A DNA stretch of 48,155 nt. Source: Alteromonas marina (GTDB taxonomy: Bacteria > Pseudomonadota > Gammaproteobacteria > Enterobacterales > Alteromonadaceae). This document shows positions 17,650 through 26,470 of the stretch, in pieces; the stretch's first letter is position 1; every line of letters begins with the position of its first letter. Below the pieces are notes generated by a model. The model was not told where the DNA came from and did not search any database. It saw nothing but the letters and a program-made list of their open reading frames with translations. The position numbers and the translations under genes were made by a program. Location of the stretch: the NCBI RefSeq assembly GCF_000808575.1, contig NZ_JWLW01000016.1, positions 1-48,155 of the forward strand, written 5' to 3'.

Positions 17650-18750
17650 ATGCGTGATAGAATTTCCGCTGTTCCGGCTGCTTCGATCAATTCTCTAGAA
17701 GTTCACGAATTCATCTACCACATAATGATTCAAGGAACGAGTTTACCCGAATACCTTAAAGAAGTAAGTCTCACTTTTGACCAGCGTAAATTTTTTACCG
17801 AAATGATTCAAGAATGCACTAAAGGCACCCAGTACATTTTTGACGAGAGAAACAAAGAGGGAAAGGGTGAAGAAGAGTCGTTACTTTCTACATGGTGCAA
17901 CGAGATAACCCAAGATCCTAAAAAATACTTTGAAAGTAACTCAAAAAAAATTGCAAAGGACTTCTTAAGATTCCATCCAAATACAGCGGTAAGTGGTATT
18001 CTTATTGTCTCAAGGGTGACAATGGAAATCGACGCTGAAACCAAGTCATTCATAGCTATCATCAAAGTAGACTACACAAAAGTACTCCAACAGATAAGAA
18101 ACAAAAACGACAATTTGAAGGTTTCATTTAAGGAAATATCAGACTCACTCGCTGAAAATAAGAGTGCGATTCAAAAGCGAGCATTAATCGACGTAAATAA
18201 TATTTTCAAATGGGACGCTCTTGCAGTTGAGCGTGGTCGCGTTGGGAAAAAGCTAGACAGTGATAAGGCTATTACAGATTATTTTGAAAGATTTTTGGGT
18301 GTTAAGCTTCTTGCGAATGACTCTGTTTACTCGCGTCGAGTACCATCTCTTGTATCGAAGTGGGCTGGTACTGTAGAAGGACTAAGTAAGAGCGAGGCTA
18401 AAGCTACTGCAGTGGCGCTTATTAATGCTCATGATGGGCAGGTTCTCTCAATGGATGATATCGCTGTGGCTGTGTGTGCTCACGAAAATGAAGATGTTCA
18501 TAATGAACGACTTATATCTTTTAAAAATTTCATGGGTAGGGAAGAAAATGCAATGGAGGGAGTGCAGTTCGTTGCAAGACCTGCTTCCATTCCTGACAGT
18601 GACAAAGTTAACTGCTATAGAACCAATAAACACGTAATTGTAAAGTTTGAGGGTAGTCCAGAATCTAACGGTATAGAAATTACCTCAGACAACAAAACTG
18701 GTGAAAAACTTATTATAATTAGGGCAAGTAAGATTGATGAGCTCTCTTAA
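17650..18750 (+). CDS. Nucleoid-associated protein, NA37/YejK (NdpA) family
   Basis: The 366-aa product shows the NA37 signature GRVGKK followed by DYFERFLG (about residues 196-217) and the family layout: N-terminal alpha/beta region, central segment, C-terminal helical part with a closing beta region. E. coli YejK binds nucleoid DNA. Here the gene is cargo at the attR end of a mobile element, divergent from a housekeeping copy in sequence and setting. Ribosome-binding site AAAGGG lies at about 17636. It overlaps the next gene by 14 bases, so the two are a unit. The AT-rich composition relative to the flanking chromosome suggests recent acquisition (judged by eye). Confidence 0.78.
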   Translation: MRDRISAVPAASINSLEVHEFIYHIMIQGTSLPEYLKEVSLTFDQRKFFTEMIQECTKGTQYIFDERNKEGKGEEESLLSTWCNEITQDPKKYFESNSKKIAKDFLRFHPNTAVSGILIVSRVTMEIDAETKSFIAIIKVDYTKVLQQIRNKNDNLKVSFKEISDSLAENKSAIQKRALIDVNNIFKWDALAVERGRVGKKLDSDKAITDYFERFLGVKLLANDSVYSRRVPSLVSKWAGTVEGLSKSEAKATAVALINAHDGQVLSMDDIAVAVCAHENEDVHNERLISFKNFMGREENAMEGVQFVARPASIPDSDKVNCYRTNKHVIVKFEGSPESNGIEITSDNKTGEKLIIIRASKIDELS

Positions 18751-20170
18751 GGCTATATGCGATGACTTGGCTCTATTGCTAAAAAATTCACATAATTCTC
18801 AAGACAATTTAGAAACGCTTTTCGTCGAAGGCTACTTTAATGAAGAGTGTTTCAGTGTATTTAAGCGCCTTTTATCGCTATCAATTAGCGAAAGCTTTAT
18901 AGAATCACTTTTCATAGATAATGAAAAATACGATTTTGAACACGATGACGAAGAATTTGATAAAGGCTCGGTTGACTGGTCAATAAATATTAATAAAGCC
19001 AAGCTGCTTGAGAAAACTGGCTACGACTCTAAGTTTACAGCTTTTGAAGAGTATCTATTCTTTTCAGATGATTTCCTTGATGTTGCTGAAAGAGACTTTT
19101 TCGGCTTCAGAAATCCTTTCGAGCCTTCATTACTTTCAGAAGACAAAGTCATCAGAATACAAGTGCATGGCCTAGATGTATCGATATCTGGAGAATATTT
19201 GAGAATAACTCCTGTAGACGATACCAACGTTTTTAAAAAATCGACACATCTCTATATTCCTAATCAGGATAAAATAAAGAGCACGATAAAGCTTATATCA
19301 AACTCAGCAATTCAAATTGCCCCGGCATTATTCGCTATAACTAAAGGAGATGTAGGTGATTCTAAGTTTGCGATTATTCGAAATGCATACAAATCTAGCC
19401 TTTTAGCAAGCTTGGCAACCTCTTTCTATTCACAGGGGGATATTAGCCTCGACGGGCTAAAACATCTCAGTGTAAATATAGGTTCATGGCGAAGTGAAGA
19501 TCCGTTAGAGTGCAAAAATCTTGAAGAGCTGATTTCGTGGATTTATACAGGTGATGACTGTGAAACAAAGAAACAGCTAATAGCTGACAGATTAGCTTTA
19601 GAACTACCTCAAAAATTTAACCTCCAAGGGCTGAACGATTCTTTAATAATAGAAAGTCTAGAACAGGCCAAGTCAAAGTACAAATTCCTCTTAGCGGAAA
19701 GGAACGAAGATTATCGTAAAGAATTAAAGGAGCTATACAGCGACCTGAGAGATTTCTCGACAAAGCTTAATGAACTATGTGACTCGATCAGCAAAGGTCT
19801 TGTTACAGATGTTTTATCATTGTCGTTCATTTTTTCTTTAACGGTATTTTCACGAATTACGCTTGGTAAAAGAGAATTTATGACCGACAGCTCTATAGAG
19901 CTCATTTTTAAAGGTGTTGCTGTATATTTGTTAGTTTCTTTCGTCATGCGCTTTTGGAACGCTAACCAATCTCTAATTAACTCTGAAAGAATCTTCACTG
20001 ATTGGTCTTCAAAACTTCATAACCACATTTCCAAAGAGGAAATAAAACAAATTAGTGAAAAACAATTGCTTCCACCTAAACAGCACTTTTTAACCGTTTA
20101 CGTTGTTGTAGGTGCAATACATTTTATATTGGCAGTTTGTAGCTTTTTTTATAGAACTTGGTTGTATTAA
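18737..20170 (+). CDS. Unknown membrane protein, cargo partner of the NA37 protein
   Basis: About 477 aa. The N-terminal 350 residues are soluble, acidic and unrecognised. A helical, charged stretch (YRKELKELYSDLRDFSTKL) then leads into three hydrophobic segments at about 356-376, 388-407 and 453-473, the last at the extreme C-terminus. The layout of a large cytoplasmic sensor-like part with a C-terminal membrane anchor or pore resembles effectors of abortive-infection systems, but no known family is seen. The start overlaps the upstream gene; ATG at 18737 is chosen over the TTG one codon earlier. It is the last gene before attR. Confidence 0.78.
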   Translation: MSSLKAICDDLALLLKNSHNSQDNLETLFVEGYFNEECFSVFKRLLSLSISESFIESLFIDNEKYDFEHDDEEFDKGSVDWSININKAKLLEKTGYDSKFTAFEEYLFFSDDFLDVAERDFFGFRNPFEPSLLSEDKVIRIQVHGLDVSISGEYLRITPVDDTNVFKKSTHLYIPNQDKIKSTIKLISNSAIQIAPALFAITKGDVGDSKFAIIRNAYKSSLLASLATSFYSQGDISLDGLKHLSVNIGSWRSEDPLECKNLEELISWIYTGDDCETKKQLIADRLALELPQKFNLQGLNDSLIIESLEQAKSKYKFLLAERNEDYRKELKELYSDLRDFSTKLNELCDSISKGLVTDVLSLSFIFSLTVFSRITLGKREFMTDSSIELIFKGVAVYLLVSFVMRFWNANQSLINSERIFTDWSSKLHNHISKEEIKQISEKQLLPPKQHFLTVYVVVGAIHFILAVCSFFYRTWLY

Positions 20171-20399
20171 GCTTACGTCACTATTTAGTAATCTGATTGA
20201 ATCTTACTCAGTACTCTAACGAGAATGTTTTAGAATTTAAGCAAAATATTTTCTTATTAAAAGCTGGTTACTTATAACAAAAAAGTGAATCCGTTAAAGA
20301 GGTCCTAAAGGTAATTTTTGGTGCTACAAATGGTGCTACAAAGTCGAAGTTGTTATATTTATATCATTACTAATCAGTAGTTTGTGTTTTTGTTTTATC
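20171..20399. other. Gene-free right end of the element
   Basis: AT-rich gap between the last cargo gene and attR. Apart from the GGTGCTAC pair I see no gene, clear terminator or RNA. Confidence 0.6.
20320..20339 (+). repeat. Right GGTGCTAC arm-type pair
   Basis: GGTGCTAC at 20320-20327 and 20332-20339, spaced 12 bp like the first pair inside attL and about 60 bp from attR. Likely arm sites for the element's integrase. Confidence 0.6.
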
Positions 20400-20419
20400 T
20401 CCGGCCCCGGGCACCATTT
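20400..20419 (+). repeat. attR, 20-bp direct repeat
   Basis: Exact second copy of the tRNA-Leu 3' end plus three bases (TCCGGCCCCGGGCACCATTT). It marks the right boundary; the chromosome resumes after it. Confidence 0.9.
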
Positions 20420-20544
20420 ATCTACTCCCAATTCTCCAAACTTTAAATCAAAAAATTGATAAGACAATTGCGCTCTTTTATCACCAATTACTATGGTAAA
20501 ATCCGTAAAAATTTTGGCAAAGACGTACCATCTTGAATTCTGTT

Positions 20545-21237
20545 ATGTCACTTCGTTTAGACGAGTTATCTCGTGCTGAACGTCCATTCCACGCGCGTGG
20601 GAGTAAAGTAGTTCGCTGTGAGGCGTGTCTGCTTCCAACGCAAAACTGTATTTGTGAATTTAAGCCTGAGGCTGGCACTGATGTGGCGGTTTTGTTTTTG
20701 ATGTACAAAGGCGAATATTATAAGCCTACTAATACCGGTCGTTTAATTGCGGATGTGGTTAAAGATAACCACGCATTCTTGTGGAAGCGCACCGAGCCAG
20801 AAGAGGCGCTATTGGCGTTACTTCGTAACGAAAAATATTTTCCTATCGTGGTATTTCCACACGAATATGCTGCAGCTGAACGTTGTATTGATACGCCACC
20901 ATTGAATACTGGGAAAACGTTACTATTTATTTTTTTGGATGGAACGTGGCGTGAAGCAAAAAAAATGTTCGTGAAGAGCCCCTACTTGCATGACTTTCCT
21001 GTGTTGGGCGTGAGTATGGACGTAGCGTCAGATTATCTACTACGCGAATCTACCCATGATTTCCAACACTGTACTGCTGAAGTTGGTATTAGCGTATTAG
21101 ACCTTGCGCAGCAGAAGCAAGGGGCACAAACCTTAGCGCATTATTTCAGTGTGTTTAGACGGGAATATTTAAAAGGTAAGCCGCATTTGCAGCATAAGCT
21201 TGCGTTTGCAGAGTCGCAGGTTAAAAGTAACATTTAA
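20545..21237 (+). CDS. tapT: DTW-domain tRNA-uridine aminocarboxypropyltransferase
   Basis: Installs acp3U in tRNA using the aminocarboxypropyl group of SAM; E. coli TapT (YfiP) is the model. The N-terminal zinc cysteines are [13 protein letters not shown], followed by [12 protein letters not shown] and the motif [10 protein letters not shown], with a late YLLRES and CTAEV. About 230 aa is normal. The ATG at 20545 matches the usual family start; a TTG at 20533 is also in frame, and neither has a good ribosome-binding site. In the uninserted chromosome this gene would directly follow tRNA-Leu. Confidence 0.85.
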   Translation: MSLRLDELSRAERPFHARGSKVVRCEACLLPTQNCICEFKPEAGTDVAVLFLMYKGEYYKPTNTGRLIADVVKDNHAFLWKRTEPEEALLALLRNEKYFPIVVFPHEYAAAERCIDTPPLNTGKTLLFIFLDGTWREAKKMFVKSPYLHDFPVLGVSMDVASDYLLRESTHDFQHCTAEVGISVLDLAQQKQGAQTLAHYFSVFRREYLKGKPHLQHKLAFAESQVKSNI

Positions 21238-21311
21238 AAAGCGTCACTTTTATTTGCGAAAGTATTGTTTTACATCCACTATTTCATATTAACAAAACAT
21301 GGAGAAAGCGA

Positions 21312-21809
21312 ATGGCATCAGTTACTTTTCAAGGCAATACAGTTACGACAAAGGGTCAGCTTCCTGAAGTAGGTACATCTGCACCAGACTTTACCTTAGT
21401 GAAAGCAGATTTGGGTGAAGTAACACTGTCTGAGCTTGCAGGAAAAAATGTGATATTAAACATTTTCCCTTCTATCGACACGGGAACATGTGCAATGTCT
21501 GTGCGTAAATTCAACGAAGAGGCGGCAAAATTGGATAACACTACAGTTATCTGTGTATCGGCAGATCTTCCGTTTGCAGCGGGTCGCTTCTGTGGTGCTG
21601 AAGGTATTGAAAATGTACTTACAGGCTCGACTTTCCGCTCAAGCTTTGGTGATGACTATGGTGTTACCTTTGAATCAGCGCCGCTTACTGGGCTGCTGTC
21701 TCGTTCAGTAGTGGTTATCGATGCTGAAGGCAAAGTGGTTTACACAGAGCAAGTTGCAGAAACAACAGAAGAGCCGAACTACGACGCGGCTATCGCAGCT
21801 CTTAGCTAA
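21312..21809 (+). CDS. tpx: Thiol peroxidase
   Basis: Atypical 2-Cys peroxiredoxin that reduces lipid and other hydroperoxides using thioredoxin. Peroxidatic C60 lies in [15 protein letters not shown] and resolving C94 in GRFCGAEG, the Tpx spacing. 165 aa is full length. GGAGAAAG precedes the ATG. A terminator hairpin follows about 85 bp downstream. Confidence 0.95.
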   Translation: MASVTFQGNTVTTKGQLPEVGTSAPDFTLVKADLGEVTLSELAGKNVILNIFPSIDTGTCAMSVRKFNEEAAKLDNTTVICVSADLPFAAGRFCGAEGIENVLTGSTFRSSFGDDYGVTFESAPLTGLLSRSVVVIDAEGKVVYTEQVAETTEEPNYDAAIAALS

Positions 21810-21894
21810 GTAAATCCGCAACATAGGTTAGTTGGTTAGCTAACTATGTAATGTGTTTGAATACGCACCGATTTGTTTTATCGGGGTATTACAG

Positions 21895-21920
21895 GGCACT
21901 CACTGATGTGGGTGCCTTTT
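21895..21920 (+). terminator. Terminator between tpx and sseA
   Basis: GGCACTCAC (21895-21903) pairs with GTGGGTGCC (21908-21916) around a TGAT loop and is followed by TTTT. It directly precedes the sseA ribosome-binding site (AGGAG, 21921), so it may also act as a leader structure for sseA. Confidence 0.7.
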
Positions 21921-21931
21921 AGGAGAATGTA

Positions 21932-22762
21932 ATGGCATCGGTATTGCTCTCAGTTGGTGAATTAGCCAATGTAATGCAACAAAAGCCGGTAACGCTTGTA
22001 CGAGCGTTAATGGACGACCCCGTTTCAAAAACACCAGATACGCGAACGGCAATGGTTTTACCTGCGTCAGTCGACTTTGACTTAGATAGTGAAGGTAGCG
22101 ATCACACTACAGGTCTCCCTCACAGTATGCCTTCTGCAAACGACCTTGCAATTTATCTTGGTAATCAGGGCATAACAGCGAACACACCTATTGCGGTATA
22201 CGATACCCGTGGAATATATTCTGCGCCAAGGGTGTGGTGGATGTTAAAAGCGTTGGGCCACCAAGATGTTTATATATTAAATGGCGGGCAGCCTGCATGG
22301 GAAAAAGCAGCGCTGCCGGTTTCAGAACAACAACAATACGGAAAATTAACCTATCAAGCTACACCTAGGCCTGGTTGGTTCGCAAATTCCGGTGCAGTAC
22401 TTCAGGCAATAAATACTGAAGCACAACTTGTTGATGCGCGCAGCGCGCCGCGATTCAAAGGAGAAGTGTCAGAGCCTCGTGAAGGAGTACGTTCAGGTCA
22501 TATGCCTGGTGCGTTTAATATTCCTTTTGACACCTTACTCAAAAGCGGGCATTTTTTGCCAGTTGAGCAGCTTAAGGCTATTTTTGACCGCGCTAATATC
22601 GATTTACGCAAACCCATTATTTGTACGTGTGGTTCTGGCGTTACCGCCTGCATAATTGGTGTGGCGGCATTATTGTGCGGCGCTACTCAGGTTTCAGTCT
22701 ACGATGGCTCTTGGTCAGAGTGGGGCGCTGATACTCAATATCCTGTGGTCAAAGATATGTAA
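21932..22762 (+). CDS. sseA: 3-mercaptopyruvate sulfurtransferase
   Basis: Two rhodanese domains: an inactive N-terminal one (GLPHSMPSANDLAIYLG, VYDTRG) and a catalytic C-terminal one (DARSAPRFKG, GHMPGAFNIPF). The active loop is CGSGVTAC with C233, the form typical of mercaptopyruvate rather than thiosulfate sulfurtransferases. It transfers sulfur from 3-mercaptopyruvate to cyanide or thiols. 276 aa is normal. AGGAG lies seven bases before the ATG. Confidence 0.88.
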   Translation: MASVLLSVGELANVMQQKPVTLVRALMDDPVSKTPDTRTAMVLPASVDFDLDSEGSDHTTGLPHSMPSANDLAIYLGNQGITANTPIAVYDTRGIYSAPRVWWMLKALGHQDVYILNGGQPAWEKAALPVSEQQQYGKLTYQATPRPGWFANSGAVLQAINTEAQLVDARSAPRFKGEVSEPREGVRSGHMPGAFNIPFDTLLKSGHFLPVEQLKAIFDRANIDLRKPIICTCGSGVTACIIGVAALLCGATQVSVYDGSWSEWGADTQYPVVKDM

Positions 22763-22844
22763 AGAGTCGCGGCTTTTAACTAAGTAAATACACAACATGC
22801 TAATCGTATAATTAGCGCTATAATTACAGAGTAAGAACAACCTG

Positions 22845-23570
22845 ATGCCATCTGATCAATCTCTACCCAATATTGTTATTCTTACCGGTGCGGGGATTTC
22901 CGCTGAATCTGGATTAAAGACATTTCGGGATAATGACGGCCTTTGGGAAAATCATCGCGTAGAAGAGGTGGCCACCCCAGAGGCTTTTGAACAAAATCCT
23001 AGCTTAGTTTATCGCTTTTACAACGCTCGACGTGCGCAGCTACAGCAAGACGACGTGAATCCTAATGCAGCGCATGAGGCGCTGGCCAAACTTGAGAAAG
23101 CGTTCGGTAGCAACCTGATGTTGGTTACTCAAAATGTAGATGACTTGCATGAACGCGGTGGAAGCCAGTCTGTTTACCATATGCATGGCAAGCTGCTATC
23201 GGCGCGCTGCGCTATAACCCAGCAAACTTTTGACTGGAGTGATAGTTTTGATCACACCACTAAATGCCCGTGTTGCAACAGAGTAACCTTACGACCGGAT
23301 ATCGTGTGGTTTGGTGAAATGCCCATGTACATGGAAGAGATTTACGATGCGCTTTCAAAGGCTGATGTGTTTGTTGCTATTGGCACATCAGGTAATGTCT
23401 ATCCTGCCGCGGGTTTTGTTCAGATCGCTAAAGAAAGTGGCGCACACACCATAGAGGCAAATTTGGAGCCGGGCGTAACTAATGCATTGTTCGATGAATC
23501 GCTAACAGGCCCTGCTTCTCACATCGTCCCACAATGGGTTGATCAATTAATATCAAAGTACGCGCTGTAG
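22845..23570 (+). CDS. cobB: NAD-dependent protein deacylase (sirtuin)
   Basis: Removes acetyl and likely succinyl groups from lysines with NAD. GAGISAESGLKTFRD and TQNVDDLHERGG form the NAD site, the catalytic His is in YHMHGKL, and the zinc cysteines lie around RCAITQ and CPCCN. The YNARR segment supplies the Tyr and Arg that mark class III sirtuins able to desuccinylate. 241 aa is normal. The following LysE-type gene begins 12 bp downstream and is probably co-transcribed. Confidence 0.93.
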   Translation: MPSDQSLPNIVILTGAGISAESGLKTFRDNDGLWENHRVEEVATPEAFEQNPSLVYRFYNARRAQLQQDDVNPNAAHEALAKLEKAFGSNLMLVTQNVDDLHERGGSQSVYHMHGKLLSARCAITQQTFDWSDSFDHTTKCPCCNRVTLRPDIVWFGEMPMYMEEIYDALSKADVFVAIGTSGNVYPAAGFVQIAKESGAHTIEANLEPGVTNALFDESLTGPASHIVPQWVDQLISKYAL

Positions 23571-23582
23571 GAGGCGCATAAC

Positions 23583-24209
23583 ATGCAGTATATGAATGAG
23601 TTTCTTACCATTGCGTTGGTACACCTTGTGGCTGTTGCTAGCCCAGGGCCAGATTTCGCGGTGGTTGTTCGAAACAGCGTGGCCTATGGCAGACGTATCG
23701 CCATGTACACCAGTATAGGGATTGGCTTAGCTATATTACTGCATGTGGCTTACTCGTTAGTAGGGCTTAGTGTGGTTATTGCAACTACTCCATGGTTATT
23801 CACCACGTTTAGCTATGCCGCCGCAGCTTATTTACTGTACCTTGCGTTTGGTGCGCTTAGAAGCGGGCCTGTAAAGCAGGACCAGGCGGTTAACGCTGAA
23901 AAGAAAACATCCCACATATCGGCAAAGCGCGCAGTTTGGATGGGCTTTCTAACAAATGGGCTTAATCCAAAAGCGACACTGTTTTTCCTCTCGTTGTTTA
24001 CTGCAATTATTAGTATTGATACTCCATTTACAGTGAAACTTGGCTACGGTATCTATTTAGCTATAGCCACTGGACTGTGGTTCTGTTTTCTTTCATACCT
24101 TTTGAGCACCAGTAAAGTAGCCGAGCTTATTGGTAAAAAAGGGTATTGGTTAGACCGTGCGATGGGGGTGCTACTCGTCGGTTTAGCTGCGAAATTAGTA
24201 CTAGGTTAA
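23583..24209 (+). CDS. LysE/RhtB family amino-acid exporter
   Basis: Small inner-membrane exporter with about six hydrophobic helices. The N-terminal ASPGPDFAVVVRNSVAYG is the LysE/RhtB signature, and the middle GFLTNGLNPKATLFFLSLF is also diagnostic. 208 aa is normal. GGAGGCG sits just before the ATG, 12 bp after cobB. The family exports homoserine, threonine, lysine or other amino acids; the substrate is not predictable here. Confidence 0.9.
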   Translation: MQYMNEFLTIALVHLVAVASPGPDFAVVVRNSVAYGRRIAMYTSIGIGLAILLHVAYSLVGLSVVIATTPWLFTTFSYAAAAYLLYLAFGALRSGPVKQDQAVNAEKKTSHISAKRAVWMGFLTNGLNPKATLFFLSLFTAIISIDTPFTVKLGYGIYLAIATGLWFCFLSYLLSTSKVAELIGKKGYWLDRAMGVLLVGLAAKLVLG

Positions 24210-24291
24210 CGTTTGTTTACCTTACAAACAGGCATTTGTTTTTGTGAATTGGTATAATCGCGCCGATTTTTCAAAAAGATAAGAGAGTTGT

Positions 24292-25023
24292 GTGAAAGAC
24301 GTAAACCAAGACCGCCTGAACAATACGTTGTCTAAACAGTATCAATTTGATACCAAAGGTCTATTGCGCCGCGCTGCCGGTTTAACAAAGGCAAACTTTT
24401 CATCATTACTGCAGGGAAGTGTTGTTCTATTTTTGACGTTTGTCGTGTTAGGTGTATTTGCTCAGCAGTACATCACAATGAATGACGATGGGACCTACGT
24501 TTTCGAGCATCAGTCTATCATAGAAATTGTTGCAATCTGCATCGTTGCCCCGCTGTTGACGGGGTTGTATATGATGGGCGTTTTTGTTGCCCGTGGCACT
24601 AAAACTTCAGTATTTACCGTATTTCAGTTTTTCCCCTTGATATTTTTGCTGGCGCTAACTCAGTTAGTAAACAGTATTCTTGTTCAGCTAGGTATGATGC
24701 TGCTTATCATTCCTGGTCTTTACTTTTATTTAGCGTCGTCTTTTTCCTTAATGTTAGTCGCTGACAGAAAGTTAACGCCAATTAGCGCGATCATCCTGTC
24801 GTGTCGCGTATTTAATGCATACTGGACTCAAATCGCCAGCATATTTGGTGTGTTCTTTTTACTGTTTGTGTCGGTGCCGTTAACGCTGGGCTTTTCACTT
24901 ATTTGGGTATTACCGTTTTATTTTAGTATGATGGGCTTGCTCTATCAGGAATTGATTGGCGAGCAAGGAGTGAGCACGGAAGCATCTGAAAACGATGTGA
25001 ATGAGTCTAGCTTCGATGCATAA
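24292..25023 (+). CDS. Uncharacterised multi-pass membrane protein
   Basis: 243 aa with about five or six hydrophobic segments (for instance VVLFLTFVVLGVFA, LIFLLALTQLVNSILVQ, IFGVFFLLFVSVPLTLGF) and a short cytoplasmic N-terminus. It recalls YciC-like membrane proteins but I cannot assign a family. GTG start with AAGAGAG upstream; a TATAAT (24253-24258) could be its -10 box. It overlaps the start of the following Bax-like gene, so the two and the periplasmic gene after them form an operon. Confidence 0.75.
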   Translation: MKDVNQDRLNNTLSKQYQFDTKGLLRRAAGLTKANFSSLLQGSVVLFLTFVVLGVFAQQYITMNDDGTYVFEHQSIIEIVAICIVAPLLTGLYMMGVFVARGTKTSVFTVFQFFPLIFLLALTQLVNSILVQLGMMLLIIPGLYFYLASSFSLMLVADRKLTPISAIILSCRVFNAYWTQIASIFGVFFLLFVSVPLTLGFSLIWVLPFYFSMMGLLYQELIGEQGVSTEASENDVNESSFDA

Positions 25024-25807
25024 GCGTGAAACCTTTAAAATTGTTCTTATAACGCTGGGCGTATTGGCTGTAATCGTCATTAACGCCATAATTTTTACAA
25101 AGGACGAGCCGGATATTTTAGATATACCGCAAACGGTTGAAGCTAAAAAGCCGGTGCCTAACTTCTCTGCCTATACAGATGTAAAAGAGAAGAAAGAAGC
25201 ATTTTTTAACTATTTACGTCCTGAAGTAGAGAAGCAGAATGCGTATCTACTTACGTTAAGGCATTACGTGCAAACCTTGTACAGAAAGGCGTTAGCTAAC
25301 GAGACGCTCTCTGAAGAAGATATGGCAAGGCTTGAATGGTTAGAAGAGGAATATCGAGTTAAGCCAACACAGCCGCTTAAAACGAAATTGCTGGCGCTGC
25401 TACAAAAAATTGATGTTTTACCAGTCGAACTGGTACTTGTTCAGGCTGCAAACGAGTCGGCTTGGGGAACCAGTCGCTTTGCGAGAAAAGGCTATAACTT
25501 TTTTGGGTTGTGGTGCTTTTCTAAAGGGTGTGGCTTTGTTCCAAATCGTCGAAACGATGGGGCGTCTCACGAAGTAGCCAAGTTTGATAGCCTGTCCCGG
25601 GCGACGTACACCTATATGCGAAATTTAAACCGCCATGATGCGTACGCGGATTTACGTGAGATTCGCAGTAGACTGCGCGCTAATCAAATACCGATTACTG
25701 GTGTGGCACTCGCTGAAGGGCTTATGAATTATTCTGAACGTGGAGCCGCTTATGTTGAAGAGCTTCAAACTATGATCCAATTTAACGAGGAGTTTTTATC
25801 CGAATGA
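25016..25807 (+). CDS. Bax-like glucosaminidase-domain protein
   Basis: Membrane-anchored or secreted protein with one N-terminal hydrophobic helix (about residues 6-24), then a glucosaminidase domain. The catalytic Glu lies in AANESAWGTSRFA, followed by NFFGLWCF and YMRNLNRH. E. coli Bax is the nearest named relative. It is expected to act on peptidoglycan in the periplasm. The ATG at 25016 overlaps the upstream gene by eight bases; another ATG at 25001 is in frame. Its stop overlaps the next gene (ATGA). Confidence 0.82.
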   Translation: MHKRETFKIVLITLGVLAVIVINAIIFTKDEPDILDIPQTVEAKKPVPNFSAYTDVKEKKEAFFNYLRPEVEKQNAYLLTLRHYVQTLYRKALANETLSEEDMARLEWLEEEYRVKPTQPLKTKLLALLQKIDVLPVELVLVQAANESAWGTSRFARKGYNFFGLWCFSKGCGFVPNRRNDGASHEVAKFDSLSRATYTYMRNLNRHDAYADLREIRSRLRANQIPITGVALAEGLMNYSERGAAYVEELQTMIQFNEEFLSE

Positions 25808-26451
25808 TACGCGCGGCCTTATTTTTTGCTTCATCACTATTTGTGGGTGTAGCTAGTACAAACGTTGCTGCTGAAACGATAGATGTAGAGTACAGCCGTT
25901 TTTATAGCCATGTTAAAAAGCTAGATAACGAGGATACTCAAGCACTGCAGTTTGCTTTTGGATTTGTCCGTGTAGGTGAGGGGCGTTTGTGCGAAGTGAA
26001 CGGGGCGTCTATCGTTACTGACAAGAAAACCATGCCGCTTACGGTAAGTGAAGAAGGGCGTTTTACTGTGCCAACTGAAAAAGCCCTGAAGCTTGCCAAT
26101 GCACTGGTTCGCATTGATTTGAACGAACGCGCAAATGTGTGTGATATGTCGGTTCAATTAGAAACGAAACCAGAGTATTTAAAGCAGCACTACACCAAAG
26201 AAGACCTAACATTTCTGTATGCTCAGTATGAGGCGTTTTTTAATGAAATGGGAAGCTTCTTGTCTTTCATGATGCCTTCAGTAAAGGGCTTGATGATTCA
26301 GTTTGATGACAAGAATCTAGATTTCATCACACCACAAGGTGTGCAAATCAATAATGGTGTGTTGCATTTAGAACAAGATTGGATCGACGACGCAAAAGGC
26401 CTAACGCTGCCTCATGCGCCGTTACGTGTTACTGCTATGGCTTCAAGCTAA
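25804..26451 (+). CDS. Periplasmic protein, DUF2987-like
   Basis: The signal peptide (residues 1-23, LFFASSLFVGVASTNVAAE) is followed by a soluble domain beginning VEYSRFYSHVKKL, which resembles DUF2987. Two cysteines (RLCEV and NVCDM) may form a disulfide. 215 aa. It shares a four-base overlap with the Bax-like gene, suggesting a common envelope role. Function unknown. Confidence 0.7.
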   Translation: MIRAALFFASSLFVGVASTNVAAETIDVEYSRFYSHVKKLDNEDTQALQFAFGFVRVGEGRLCEVNGASIVTDKKTMPLTVSEEGRFTVPTEKALKLANALVRIDLNERANVCDMSVQLETKPEYLKQHYTKEDLTFLYAQYEAFFNEMGSFLSFMMPSVKGLMIQFDDKNLDFITPQGVQINNGVLHLEQDWIDDAKGLTLPHAPLRVTAMASS

Positions 26452-26470
26452 GCGCTTGTTATATTCGCGA

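Larger units (their letters stand above)
8864..20419. mobile_element. Integrated element at tRNA-Leu, phage-satellite-like
   Basis: The 20-bp sequence starting TCCGGCCCCGGGCACC occurs at the 3' end of tRNA-Leu and again at 20400-20419. Between the copies lie an integrase directly after attL, unknown genes, an AlpA-like regulator, a primase-helicase, an iteron region and cargo genes, almost all on the plus strand. The overall plan (int, alpA, primase-helicase, origin, cargo) resembles P4-like satellites and phage-inducible islands. No capsid, terminase, relaxase or type IV secretion genes are visible, so movement would depend on a helper or on integrase alone. The element separates tRNA-Leu from the DTW-domain gene that would normally follow it. 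Confidence 0.9.
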
